Notes: generated from the sequence alone by a model not told the origin. A stretch of 64,000 bases of DNA from Streptomyces pristinaespiralis (GCF_001278075.1 NZ_CP011340.1:6569501-6633500), one strand, 5' to 3'. Positions 8,102-17,190 are shown, counted from the stretch's first letter. A program made the numbers and translations.

Positions 8102-9393
8102 CCTCAGTCGTAAGGAAGTTGCCGACCGGGTTCGGCCGGCTGTGGGCCGCGCAGACGATCTCCTCGCTCGGGGACGGGGTAACGCATGCCGCGCTGCCGC
8201 TGCTCGCGTTGACGTTGACGCGGGATCCGATGGCGCTCGCCGTCGTCACGGCCGCCGGGACGCTGCCGTGGCTGTTGTTCGGGGTGCTCGGCGGTGCGCT
8301 GGTGGACCGCTGGGACCGCCGGCGCACGATGTGGGTCGCGGACGCGGCGCGTGCGCTGCTGCTCGCGATACCCGCGGCGGCGGCCGTGCTCGACGTACTG
8401 AGCATTCCGCTGCTCGCGGCCGTCGCCTTCCTGCTCGGCCTCGGTGGACTCTTCTTCGACACGGCCGCCACGGCCTGTCTGCCGGATCTGCTCGGCCGCG
8501 ACCTCGTACTCCTGGAGCGAGCCAACTCTCGCCTTCGCGGGGCCCAGACCGTCATGTCCGGCTTCGCGGGGCCGCCCGCGGGCAGTGCGCTGCTCGCGCT
8601 GGGGCGGGCGGTTCCGCTGCTCGCCGACGCGGTGTCGTTCCTGCTCTCCGCACTGCTCGTACGGTCGCTTCCCGCCATGCCCCGGCCCGTGCCGGAGGTC
8701 CGTGAGTCGCTGTTCCGGCAGGCGCGGGCCGGGGCCTCGTACGTCTTCCGGGACCGGTTGCTGCTCGGGCTCGCGCTCCGCCCGGCGGTCGGGAACATCG
8801 CCTTCCTCGCTGTGGAGACCGTCCTCGCGCTCTTCGCGCACGACCGCCTCGGCATCGACACCTACGGCTTCGGCCTGCTCCTCACGGCGGAGGCCACCGG
8901 CGGCCTGCTCGGTGCGGGCATCGCCTCCTACCTCGGCCGACGGCTCGGCACCGGCACCGCGCTGACCTGTACGGCAGCCGTCGAAGGGCTAGCCATCCTG
9001 GGCCTGGCCGCTGCCCGGAACGCGTACGTGGCCGGGCTGGCGCTCGCCGTCTGCGGGGCCGGCATGGGCGCCACCATGGTGCTCGGGCCCTCCCTCCGGC
9101 AGGCGATCGTCCCGGCCCACCTCATGGGCCGGGTCGCCTCCACCTCCCGCATGCTGGCCATGTGCGCCGCCCCCGTCGGGGCCTTCCTCGGCGGCTGGCT
9201 GGCCACCACCTACGACATCCGCACCCCGCTCTTCACCGCCGCCGGTCTCCTCCTGGCGATGACGGCCATCACGGCGTCCATGACCAGCAACCGCCGGGTC
9301 GAAGCGGCGCTGCGTGCCGCCGCTCCGGCCGGCCGTCCGGATCACCGGGTGTCCAAGGATCCCGCCGAGGAGAGTGCACCCGACGTGTTGTGA
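8098..9393 (+). CDS. MFS transporter, drug-efflux type
   Basis: 431-residue major facilitator of the MFS_3/enterobactin-exporter-like group with about 12 hydrophobic segments. The N-terminal RLWAAQTISSLGDG stretch and the loop 2-3 motif GGALVDRWDRRR, typical of proton-driven exporters, are visible. Starts with a GTG overlapping the ArsR stop codon by 4 nt. Pairing with a local repressor suggests inducible export of a toxic small molecule. Nothing links it to the biosynthetic operon 2 kb downstream, although it could serve as an exporter. Confidence 0.87.
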   Translation: MTSVVRKLPTGFGRLWAAQTISSLGDGVTHAALPLLALTLTRDPMALAVVTAAGTLPWLLFGVLGGALVDRWDRRRTMWVADAARALLLAIPAAAAVLDVLSIPLLAAVAFLLGLGGLFFDTAATACLPDLLGRDLVLLERANSRLRGAQTVMSGFAGPPAGSALLALGRAVPLLADAVSFLLSALLVRSLPAMPRPVPEVRESLFRQARAGASYVFRDRLLLGLALRPAVGNIAFLAVETVLALFAHDRLGIDTYGFGLLLTAEATGGLLGAGIASYLGRRLGTGTALTCTAAVEGLAILGLAAARNAYVAGLALAVCGAGMGATMVLGPSLRQAIVPAHLMGRVASTSRMLAMCAAPVGAFLGGWLATTYDIRTPLFTAAGLLLAMTAITASMTSNRRVEAALRAAAPAGRPDHRVSKDPAEESAPDVL

Positions 9394-9428
9394 CGCCTGC
9401 CGCGAAGGCGCCACGACACGTCGGGTGC
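9376..9428. repeat. Inverted repeat across the MFS stop codon
   Basis: Perfect 13-bp arms (9376-9388 GCACCCGACGTGT and 9416-9428) with a 27-nt loop. It covers the end of the transporter gene and borders the transposase remnant. It may act as a terminator or be a scar of an element end. Confidence 0.5.
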
Positions 9429-9479
9429 CAGGCCCCCGCGGGACGCGACGAGTGGCCGGGTCGGTCGGGTGTGCCGGCC

Positions 9480-9785
9480 GCCGGCCGCCGGTCGTCGTCG
9501 TCCTCGGCGGCGTCCGGGTCCGGAAGGGGCGCAGGGCTTTGATGGGGAACAGGTAGCGGCCCAGGAAGTCGATGTGCCGCTCCTTGAGCGGGGAGAGGCG
9601 GGCGACGTCTTCGTCCTTGAGGTCGTGGCCCTCGGCACGGAGCCGGGCGACGGCGGCGTCCGGGCAAGGGTGTTCCACAGGACGACGGCGTCGAGGACCG
9701 GGCCGAGAGCGGCGAACTGGTCGTCATGCCCGTCGCCGTACTCACGCCCGGAAACGGACAGGGAGAGCCGTACGGCAAGCGTGTC
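9480..9785 (-). pseudogene. Tn3-family transposase C-terminal remnant, frameshifted
   Basis: About 100 codons of the C-terminal end of a Tn3-family transposase, readable only across three frames. Frame 1 (9785 to about 9665) gives GREYGDGHDDQFAALGPVLD then AVVLWNT. Frame 2 gives DAAVARLRAEGHDLKDEDVA, RLSPLKERHIDFLGRY and ALRPFR. Frame 3 gives PDPDAAEDDDD, the acidic family ending. At least two frameshifts and the loss of the first roughly 900 codons make it dead. No terminal repeats or resolvase were recognised. It is squeezed between the MFS gene and gltD, at the edge of the accessory block. Confidence 0.8.
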
Positions 9786-9794
9786 TCATGTCCG

Positions 9795-11303
9795 TCACGC
9801 CGTGAGGGGCCCGTCCGTCGCCGCCAGGGGGGCGGGGAGGTCGGTGGAGCCGGTCAGATAGCGGTCGGCCGCCGCGGCGGCCGACCGTCCCTCCGCGATG
9901 GCCCACACCACGAGGGACTGGCCGCGGCCCGCGTCCCCCGCGACGAAGACACCGTCCGCCGCCCTGCGGTCCGGCTGCTCGTCCCCCTCCTCCCGCAGCG
10001 CCGCGAAGGCGGCGTTCCGTGCGAAGTTGCCGCGTGCGTCGAAGGCGAGTCCGAGCTGCTGGGCCAGGCCGGTGTCCCGTTCGGGCCCGGAGAAGCCGAG
10101 GGCGAGCAGGACCAGGTCCGCCCTCAGCACCCGACCCGTCCCGGCCAGCGGGTGTCGGGCCGAGGGCTCCACCTCGGTCAGATGCAGCGCGCGCACGCGG
10201 CCGGCCGCGTCCCCCTCGAAGCGCACGGTGGCCATGGAGTAGGTCCTCGGGTCGGCGCCGTCGCGGGCACGAGCCTCCTCATGGGCGTGGGAGGCCCGGA
10301 GGATCTTCGGATACACCGGCCACGGCTGGCTCTCGGTACGGGTGTCACCCGGCTCCGGATTGATGTCCAACTGCACCACCGACGCGGCATCCTGACGCAG
10401 CACGGTGCCGAGACAGTCGGAGCCGGTGTCGCCGCCTCCGACGATCACCACGTGCCTGCCCTCCGCGGTGACGGCCGGCTGCGCGTGGTCGCCCTCCGTG
10501 ACCCGGTTCGCCGCCGTCAGGTACTCCATGGCCTGGTGGATGCCGCTCAGCTCGCGACCCGGGACCGGTAGGTCCCGCTGCTGCCTCGCCCCGACGGCGA
10601 CGATCATCGCGTCGTGGCGGTTCCTCACCTCCGCCACGGCGACGTCACGGCCGACGTCGACGCCGGGGCAGAAGACCGTGCCCTCCGCCCTCATCTGCTC
10701 GATACGGCGGTCCAGGTGCCGCTTCTCCAACTTGAACGCGGGGATGCCGTAACGGAGCAGGCCGCCGATGCGGTCGGCGCGTTCGTAGACCGCGACGGTG
10801 TGGCCGGCACGGGTGAGCTGCTGCGCCGCGGCCAGGCCCGCCGGCCCGGAGCCCACGACCCCGACCGATGAGCCGATGAGCCGCTCCGGCGGGAGCGGGG
10901 ACACGAGCCCCCGTTCCCATGCCTGGTCGGCGATCGTCTGCTCGACGTTCTTGATCGTCACCGGCTCGGAGTTGATCGCGAGGACGCACGCGGCCTCACA
11001 GGGTGCCGGGCAGACCCGGCCGGTGAACTCGGGAAAGTTGTCGGTGGCGTGCAGCCGCTCGGCGGCGGCGCCCCAGTCGCCGTGGGCGGCGTACACGTTC
11101 CACTCCGGTACGAGGTTCCCCAGCGGGCAGCCGTGGTGGCAGAAGGGGATACCGCAGTCCATGCAGCGCCCTGCTTGGAGGGAGACCACCGGCAGCAGGG
11201 CCTGACCGGCGTGAACCTCGTGCCAGTCCCCGAGCCGTTCCTCGGCAGGACGTGGGGTCACGGGCCGGCGGGGCGTGTTGAGAAAACCGAAGGGGTCGGT
11301 CAT
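9795..11303 (-). CDS. gltD: Glutamate synthase small subunit (GltD-like)
   Basis: 502-residue NADPH-dependent glutamate synthase beta-subunit-type flavoprotein. It has an N-terminal 4Fe-4S domain with cysteines in CMDCGIPFCHHGCPLGN and CPAPCEAACVL, a FAD site (GVVGSGPAGLAAAQQL) and an NADPH site (HVVIVGGGDTGSDCLG). In GOGAT it passes electrons from NADPH to the large subunit, which makes glutamate from glutamine and 2-oxoglutarate. No gltB lies nearby, so this may be a second copy serving another partner. It is divergent from the diaminopropionate operon, whose pathway consumes glutamate and releases 2-oxoglutarate. A functional link is inference. Confidence 0.88.
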   Translation of the reverse strand: MTDPFGFLNTPRRPVTPRPAEERLGDWHEVHAGQALLPVVSLQAGRCMDCGIPFCHHGCPLGNLVPEWNVYAAHGDWGAAAERLHATDNFPEFTGRVCPAPCEAACVLAINSEPVTIKNVEQTIADQAWERGLVSPLPPERLIGSSVGVVGSGPAGLAAAQQLTRAGHTVAVYERADRIGGLLRYGIPAFKLEKRHLDRRIEQMRAEGTVFCPGVDVGRDVAVAEVRNRHDAMIVAVGARQQRDLPVPGRELSGIHQAMEYLTAANRVTEGDHAQPAVTAEGRHVVIVGGGDTGSDCLGTVLRQDAASVVQLDINPEPGDTRTESQPWPVYPKILRASHAHEEARARDGADPRTYSMATVRFEGDAAGRVRALHLTEVEPSARHPLAGTGRVLRADLVLLALGFSGPERDTGLAQQLGLAFDARGNFARNAAFAALREEGDEQPDRRAADGVFVAGDAGRGQSLVVWAIAEGRSAAAAADRYLTGSTDLPAPLAATDGPLTA

Positions 11304-11546
11304 GTCGCCCTCTGTGATGCCAGAAGTGAGGGTTCAACAGGGCGTTCTCACGAGCCTACGCCTCCGGCCCGCGCGTGACACGGCCGAAGGCGGAGGGCCG
11401 GACACCTGGTGAGACGGGTGCTCGCCATGTGAGAAGTTCCGCTTTGTGTCCATACGTCCTCCTGGTGGCGACGAATAAGGATCAGGTGAGGTATTCACCG
11501 CCGAAGGCGCGGGTCCGCCGACCGGACACAGCCCAGGGGAGCGCTC
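11304..11546. promoter_or_regulatory. Divergent promoter region, gltD / diaminopropionate operon
   Basis: 243 nt between divergent genes, expected to hold promoters for both. The plus-strand gene has a GGGGAG ribosome-binding site about 5 nt before its ATG at 11547. No repeat or recognised operator was identified. Confidence 0.5.
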
Positions 11547-14081
11547 ATGACGGGAAAGTCGCTCGAGGTGTTGGCCACCGGATCCGCGGACCCTGCTCGC
11601 CGGCACGACGAGGCCCCGCCTCCCGCCACCGGCGCGCAGGAGAAGCTCGCCCTGCTGCTCGCGGACGTCACGCAGGTGGACGAAGTGCCCCTCGACAGTC
11701 ACTTCTTCGATGATCTGGGCGCGGACTCCCTGGTCATGGCCCACTTCTGTGCACGCGTCAGGAAGTGCCCGGACCTGCCGTCGGTGTCCATGAGGGACGT
11801 CTACCGCCACCCCACGGTCAGAGATCTGGCGGCAGCGCTCGCACGGTCCGGAGCGGCCCCGGCCGCTCCGGCGCCCGAGGCCCGCCCGCCCGTACCGGCG
11901 GCCGCCCCGCTCGGCAGGCCCCACTACGTGTTGTGCGGAGTGCTCCAGGCCGCGAGCTTCGTCGGCTATGCCTTCCTCGTCGCGTTCGTCAGCGCGGCGG
12001 GATACGACTGGATCGCCGGCGGAACGCACATCCTCGACACCTATCTGCGGTCGGTGGTGTTCGGCGCCGTGCTGCTGCTCGTCCTGTGCGCTCTGCCCGT
12101 CCTCGCGAAGTGGTTGCTCATCGGCCGGTGGAAGCCGGAGAGGATCAGCGTCTGGAGCCTGGCGTACGTCCGCTTCTGGCTGGTCAAGACGCTCATCCGG
12201 TCGAACCCGCTGGTCCTGTTCGTCGGTTCGCCGCTGTTCGTCCTCTATCTCAAGGTGCTCGGCGCGCGGATCGGGCGGGGCGTGACGATCCTTTCCCGCA
12301 ATGTGCCCGTGTGCACCGATCTGCTGGCCGTCGGTGACGGCACGGTCATCCGCAAGGATGTCCTGATCAGCTGCTACCGCGCCCACAACGGTGCGATCGA
12401 GACGGGGCCGGTCACCCTCGGGCGGGACGTGGTCGTCAGCGAGGCGACGGTGCTCGACATCGACACCTCGATGGGCGATCGGGCGCAGCTCGGCCATGCG
12501 TCCTCGCTGCATACGGGCCAGGCGGTGCCGGACGGCGGGCACTGGCACGGATCGCCGGCGCAGCCCGGCGACGCCGACTTCCTGGCCGTCGGGCCCGCCC
12601 GGTGCGGCGCGGTGCGCCGGGCGGTGCACAGTGTGCTGCTCCTGCTCACGTCGCTCCTGGTGTACGTACCGCTGTCGGTGGGCTGCCTGGGTGTGCTGCT
12701 CTCCCAGGTCCCGCAGCTGACCACCGTGCTGGACCCTGGACCGGCGGCCCTCGGTGAATGGGTGTTCTACGCGGACCTGCTGGCGTTCACCGCCGTGGTC
12801 TTCTTCGGCGGCGTGCCGCTGGTCCTGCTCCTGCTGGTCACCGTGCCGCGCCTGCTGGGCCTGCTGGTGGAACCGGGTCGGGTCTACCCGCTGTACGGCT
12901 TCCACCACGCGGTGCACCGGGCGACCTTCCGGCTCACCAACAGACGGTTCATGACACGTCTGTTCGGCGACAGCAGCTGCATCGTGCACTATCTGCGCGG
13001 CATCGGCTACGACCTGTCCCGACCGGAGCAGACCGGTTCCAACTTCGGAACCGTGGTGAAGCACGAGAGTCCATCGGTCAGTGCCGTCGGCAGCGGCACC
13101 ATGGTCTCGGACGGGCTCTCGTTCATGAACGCCGACTACTCGAGCACCTCCTTCCGGCTGGCCCGGACCTCGATCGGTGCGCACAACTTCCTCGGTAACC
13201 GGATCACCTACCCCTCGCGCGGCCGGACGGGCGACAACTGTCTGCTGGCGACCAAGGTCATGGTTCCTGTCGACGGTCCGCTCCGGGAGAACACCGGCCT
13301 CCTGGGGTCCCCCTGCTTCGAGATCCCCCGGTCGGTACTGCGGGACGGCACCTTCGACGACCTGAAGAGCGGTGCCGAACTGCGCAGCGGCCTCCGGGCC
13401 AAGAACCGCCACAACGCCGTCACCATGGCGTTGTTCCTGGCCACGGGATGGACGTACTTCTTCTGCGTCACGGTCCTGTTCGCGGGGGCAGCCGACCTGT
13501 ACCCGCGGTGGGGCGTGGTGGCACTCGCGCTCGCCAACACGTTCGTGCTGCCGTTCACCGTCCTGTACCACGTACTCGTCGAACGCGTGGTCACCGCCGT
13601 GCACCGGCCGGAGCCGCTGTTCTGCTCGATCTACGACGTTCGTTTCTGGCGGCGCGAGCGGTACTGGAAGGTCCCCTCGGAGACGTACGTGCGGATCTTC
13701 AACGGCACGCCGTTCAAGAGCGTCGTGTGGCGGATGCTCGGCGTCCGCATCGGCAGCAGGGTGTTCGACGACGGCTTCGGTCTGACCGAACGGCCCATGG
13801 TCGCCATCGGGGACGGTTGCACGCTGGCCGCGGGCAGCGCCGTCCAGTGCCATTCACAGGAGGACGGCACCTTCAAGTCGGATCGCAGCACGATCGGTTC
13901 CGGCTGCACCCTCGGCGTCGGTGCCTTCGTCCACTACGGCGTGACGGTCGGCGACGGCGCCCTGCTGGAGGCGGACTCCTTCGTGATGAAGGGCGAGACG
14001 GTCCCCGCACACGCCCGGTGGGTCGGCAACCCGGCCCGGCCGGCCGGGCCGGAACACGACGGCGGCGGAGGTGGGTTCTGA
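11547..14081 (+). CDS. Carrier protein fused to Pls-type NRPS terminal domain
   Basis: 844-residue membrane protein. Residues about 25-100 are a carrier (T) domain with the phosphopantetheine Ser in DDLGADSLVMAHF, near residue 60. The rest matches the terminal domain of Pls/PosA-type synthetases: TM pairs near 128-190, 358-440 and 628-685 alternate with three soluble beta-helix parts. Hexapeptide-like repeats include VGDGTVIRKDVLI and VAIGDGCTLAAGSAV. In epsilon-poly-L-lysine synthetase this domain joins free amino acid to the carrier-bound one without a normal condensation domain. Here it is separate from its adenylation domain, which is encoded by the next gene (stop and start share one base, TGATG). 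Expected at the cytoplasmic membrane. Confidence 0.85.
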   Translation: MTGKSLEVLATGSADPARRHDEAPPPATGAQEKLALLLADVTQVDEVPLDSHFFDDLGADSLVMAHFCARVRKCPDLPSVSMRDVYRHPTVRDLAAALARSGAAPAAPAPEARPPVPAAAPLGRPHYVLCGVLQAASFVGYAFLVAFVSAAGYDWIAGGTHILDTYLRSVVFGAVLLLVLCALPVLAKWLLIGRWKPERISVWSLAYVRFWLVKTLIRSNPLVLFVGSPLFVLYLKVLGARIGRGVTILSRNVPVCTDLLAVGDGTVIRKDVLISCYRAHNGAIETGPVTLGRDVVVSEATVLDIDTSMGDRAQLGHASSLHTGQAVPDGGHWHGSPAQPGDADFLAVGPARCGAVRRAVHSVLLLLTSLLVYVPLSVGCLGVLLSQVPQLTTVLDPGPAALGEWVFYADLLAFTAVVFFGGVPLVLLLLVTVPRLLGLLVEPGRVYPLYGFHHAVHRATFRLTNRRFMTRLFGDSSCIVHYLRGIGYDLSRPEQTGSNFGTVVKHESPSVSAVGSGTMVSDGLSFMNADYSSTSFRLARTSIGAHNFLGNRITYPSRGRTGDNCLLATKVMVPVDGPLRENTGLLGSPCFEIPRSVLRDGTFDDLKSGAELRSGLRAKNRHNAVTMALFLATGWTYFFCVTVLFAGAADLYPRWGVVALALANTFVLPFTVLYHVLVERVVTAVHRPEPLFCSIYDVRFWRRERYWKVPSETYVRIFNGTPFKSVVWRMLGVRIGSRVFDDGFGLTERPMVAIGDGCTLAAGSAVQCHSQEDGTFKSDRSTIGSGCTLGVGAFVHYGVTVGDGALLEADSFVMKGETVPAHARWVGNPARPAGPEHDGGGGGF

Positions 14082-17000
14082 TGGTGTCAGCGGTGACCCA
14101 CGTGTCCTCGGAGCAGCACACCCTGCCCGCCGGCGGGTTCACGGCCGCACCCCGTTGGGTCACGACGCCGGTGCCCGGCCGGGCCGAACACGCAACGGCC
14201 CTCCCCGGCGGTCTGACCGCGAACCTCCGAAGGCACGCCGAAGCGCTCGGGGTCCCGCTCACCGCGGTGCTGCTGGCCGCGCACATGAAGGTGCTCGCCG
14301 CACTGTCCGGCGACCGGGTCGTCCGCACCGGCTACCTCCCTCCGGCGGGTGCCGCGCCGCTGCCCTGTCGGCTGACGGTGGAACCCGGCCCGTGGCGTCA
14401 GGTCGTGCTGGACGCCTGCCGGACCGAGGCACAGCTGCTGGCGTCGCCTCCGGTGCGTGAGGGCCGAGGCCCCCGGCCCGAGGTCGTCTTCGCCCCGGCC
14501 GGCGGCGACCCGGGCGTACCGGAGGACGGCGTGCTGAGCGTGACAGTGGTACAGCAGGACGACGTCCCGGTCTCCCTGCGCCTGCGGTACCGGACCGACG
14601 TGCTCGACGCCGGCTGCGCCGCCCGGATCGGCGGTTACCACCTCGCGGCCCTCGAGCACATCGCAGCCGACCCGGACGCCCCGCACCAGCGGCAGAACCT
14701 GCTGTCCGCGGAGGAACTGCGCTTCCAGATCGACGAACTCGCCGGCCCGCGCCGCGAGCTGCCCGACCGCCGCTTCCACGAACTCTTCGAGGAACGGGCG
14801 CGCCGGCATCCGGACGCCGTCGCCGCGGTGCACCGCAGCCGGCGATGGACGTACCAGGAGCTCAACGTACGGGCCAACCGGCTGGCGCGCGGCCTGCTGG
14901 CGGAGGGCCTGCGCCCCGAGGACGTCGTCGCGGTGGTGACCGAACGCGACCTGAACTGGATGGCCGGTGTGCTGGGCGTCCTCAAGGCCGGCGGCGCCTA
15001 CCTGCCGATCGACCCGCAGTACCCGCCCGGGCGCATCGCCACCATGCTCGGCAGGGCCCGGTGCGGGACCGTGCTCACCGAGCCGGGCAGCACCACCAGC
15101 CTGGACCGGGCCGTTTCCTCGCTGCCCGGGACGCGCCGGCTCCTCGTTCCCACGCTCGCCGAGAGCGACACCGACGGAGGCGACCTCGGCCTCGACGTGG
15201 CGGCGGACCGGCTCGCGTACGTCTGCTTCACCTCCGGCTCCACCGGCGAGCCCAAGGGCGCGATGTGCGAGCACGCCGGCATGCTCAACCACCTCTACGC
15301 GAAGATCGACGACCTGGGGATCGGCGAGGGGCAGGTCGTCGCGCAGACCGCTTCGCAGTGCTTCGACATCTCGGTGTGGCAGCTCCTCTCCGCGCTGCTG
15401 GTGGGCGGGCGGACGCTGCTGGTGGAGCAGGAGGCGATCCTCGACGCCGGCCGGTTCCTGGACACGATCGCGGACGGCCGGGTCGAGGTAATGCAACTCG
15501 TACCGTCGTACCTCGACGTCGTCCTGTCCGCCCTGGAGCGCGACCCGCGCGACCTGCCGGACCTGAAGTGCGTCTCGGTCACCGGTGAGGCCCTGAAGCG
15601 GGAACTCGTCGAACGCTGGTTCACCGCCGGGCCCGGAACCCGCCTCGTCAACGCCTACGGACTGACGGAGACCTCGGACGACACCAACCACGAAGTGATG
15701 GACGAGGTGCCGGCCGGCGTGCGGATCCCCCTCGGCCGCCCCGTCAACAACGTGCACGTCTACGTCGTCGACGACGACCTGTCACCGGTCCCGCTCGGCG
15801 CCCCCGGAGCCATCGTGTTCTCCGGCATCTGCGTCGGGCGCGGCTACGTCAACGACCCGGAACGCACCCGGTCCGTCTATCTTGCCGATCCGCACCGCCC
15901 GGGCAACCGGCTCTACCGGGGCGGTGACTTCGGCCGCTGGCTGCCCGACGGGAAGCTGGAGTTCCTCGGCCGCAAGGACGCCCAGGTCAAGATCCGCGGA
16001 TTCCGCATCGAGATCGGTGAGATCGAGAACACCCTGCTGCGCCTGCCCGACGTGCGCGACGGCGCCGTCGTGGTCACCGGCCCGGAGGGGCACGACCGGC
16101 AGCTGGTGGCCTTCTGCACGGGCCCGCGACCGCAGGCTGCCGACGTCCTGCGTGAGCGGCTGGGCGAGATGCTGCCCGACTACATGGTCCCGGCCGCCTT
16201 CCACCAGTGCGAGAGTCTGCCGCTCACGGCCAACGGCAAGATCGACAAGAAGGCGCTGGCGGCGCTCGCCGAGGAACTCGACGCCACCGCCGAGGCCTTC
16301 GCGGCTCCGCGGACGCCGACGGAACAGCGATTGGCGGCCGCCTGGGCCGCGGTGCTCGGCGTGGCGCCGGAGCGGATCGGCCGACGCGAGAACTTCTTCG
16401 ACCTGGGCGGCACGTCTCTGTCGGCCGTGCGGCTCGCGATCTCGCTGGACCGCGTGATCTCCCTCCACGACCTCGCCCGCTGCCCGGTGCTGAGCGATCT
16501 GGCCGCCCTCGTCGACTCCCGTGACGGCGACGGGCGCCGGACCGCGCCCGCTGTGCTGCGGACGCTCACGGTGCCGGACGGCCCCGCGGCAGGCGCCCTG
16601 GTCTGCTTCCCCGACACCGGCCGCGGCCCGGCCGACTTCCGGCCGCTCGCCGACGCCCTGCACGGCAGCGGCCTGAGCGTGTACGCCGCCGCGCCCACGG
16701 CCTTTGGTGCCGCGCCCCCGGCCGTCGCCCACCTCGCGACGGAGATCGACCGACTCGGCGTGGCGGAAGTGCTGCTCTGGGGAGACGGCGAGGGCGCGGC
16801 GACAGCCATGGACACGGCCCGGATCCTGGAACAGCGCCGTCTGCCCGTGCGGAGAGTCTTCGCCGCCGCGTCGGACGGTCGATCGGTCCTCCACGGCACC
16901 GGATCGGCGCTTCCCACCGAGCGGATCGCCGCCCCCCTGACCGTGCTCGTCCGGGCCGGTGAGCCCGGGTCCGCCGAGCCCTCCGACGTACCGCGGACCC

Positions 17001-17167
17001 CCGACGGCGTGCAGGAAGCGCGGTGGCCGCTCGGCGACCGGCAGCTCCTGGCCGGGCACGTCGACCTGTGGAACGTGCCCGGTGGGGGAGGCCACTTCCT
17101 GCGCACCCGCCCGGCCGAGGCGGCGGAGGCCGTGGTCCGTGCGGTCATGTCCCCGTCCGACAACTGA
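14081..17167 (+). CDS. NRPS: partial C, adenylation, carrier, serine-less thioesterase
   Basis: 1028-residue synthetase. Residues 1-220 resemble only the C-terminal half of a condensation domain; no HHxxxDG is present. Residues 228-745 are an adenylation domain: FTSGSTGEPKG near 382, FDISVW near 427, NAYGLTE near 523 and NGKIDKKAL near 716. The pocket residues read D-I-W-Q-S-T-A-D-D-K, whose double Asp suits a short diamino acid. The carrier Ser is in DLGGTSLSAV near 775. The end (about 845-1028) is thioesterase-like and keeps His in GGGGHFLRT, but the nucleophile elbow is GDGEG, without Ser. It probably charges diaminopropionate onto its own carrier and that of the preceding protein. Start ATG overlaps the upstream stop codon by one base. 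Confidence 0.88.
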   Translation: MVSAVTHVSSEQHTLPAGGFTAAPRWVTTPVPGRAEHATALPGGLTANLRRHAEALGVPLTAVLLAAHMKVLAALSGDRVVRTGYLPPAGAAPLPCRLTVEPGPWRQVVLDACRTEAQLLASPPVREGRGPRPEVVFAPAGGDPGVPEDGVLSVTVVQQDDVPVSLRLRYRTDVLDAGCAARIGGYHLAALEHIAADPDAPHQRQNLLSAEELRFQIDELAGPRRELPDRRFHELFEERARRHPDAVAAVHRSRRWTYQELNVRANRLARGLLAEGLRPEDVVAVVTERDLNWMAGVLGVLKAGGAYLPIDPQYPPGRIATMLGRARCGTVLTEPGSTTSLDRAVSSLPGTRRLLVPTLAESDTDGGDLGLDVAADRLAYVCFTSGSTGEPKGAMCEHAGMLNHLYAKIDDLGIGEGQVVAQTASQCFDISVWQLLSALLVGGRTLLVEQEAILDAGRFLDTIADGRVEVMQLVPSYLDVVLSALERDPRDLPDLKCVSVTGEALKRELVERWFTAGPGTRLVNAYGLTETSDDTNHEVMDEVPAGVRIPLGRPVNNVHVYVVDDDLSPVPLGAPGAIVFSGICVGRGYVNDPERTRSVYLADPHRPGNRLYRGGDFGRWLPDGKLEFLGRKDAQVKIRGFRIEIGEIENTLLRLPDVRDGAVVVTGPEGHDRQLVAFCTGPRPQAADVLRERLGEMLPDYMVPAAFHQCESLPLTANGKIDKKALAALAEELDATAEAFAAPRTPTEQRLAAAWAAVLGVAPERIGRRENFFDLGGTSLSAVRLAISLDRVISLHDLARCPVLSDLAALVDSRDGDGRRTAPAVLRTLTVPDGPAAGALVCFPDTGRGPADFRPLADALHGSGLSVYAAAPTAFGAAPPAVAHLATEIDRLGVAEVLLWGDGEGAATAMDTARILEQRRLPVRRVFAAASDGRSVLHGTGSALPTERIAAPLTVLVRAGEPGSAEPSDVPRTPDGVQEARWPLGDRQLLAGHVDLWNVPGGGGHFLRTRPAEAAEAVVRAVMSPSDN

Positions 17168-17190
17168 GTCATGTACGAGAGGAGACCGAC

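Noticed and set aside
9480..9785. Intact transposon
   Set aside because: Only a frameshifted C-terminal scrap; no terminal repeats, resolvase or full transposase.
11334..13853. 839-codon minus-strand open frame opposite the Pls-type terminal domain
   Set aside because: Repetitive low-information His/Arg/Glu/Gln-rich translation; the plus strand encodes a recognisable domain set.
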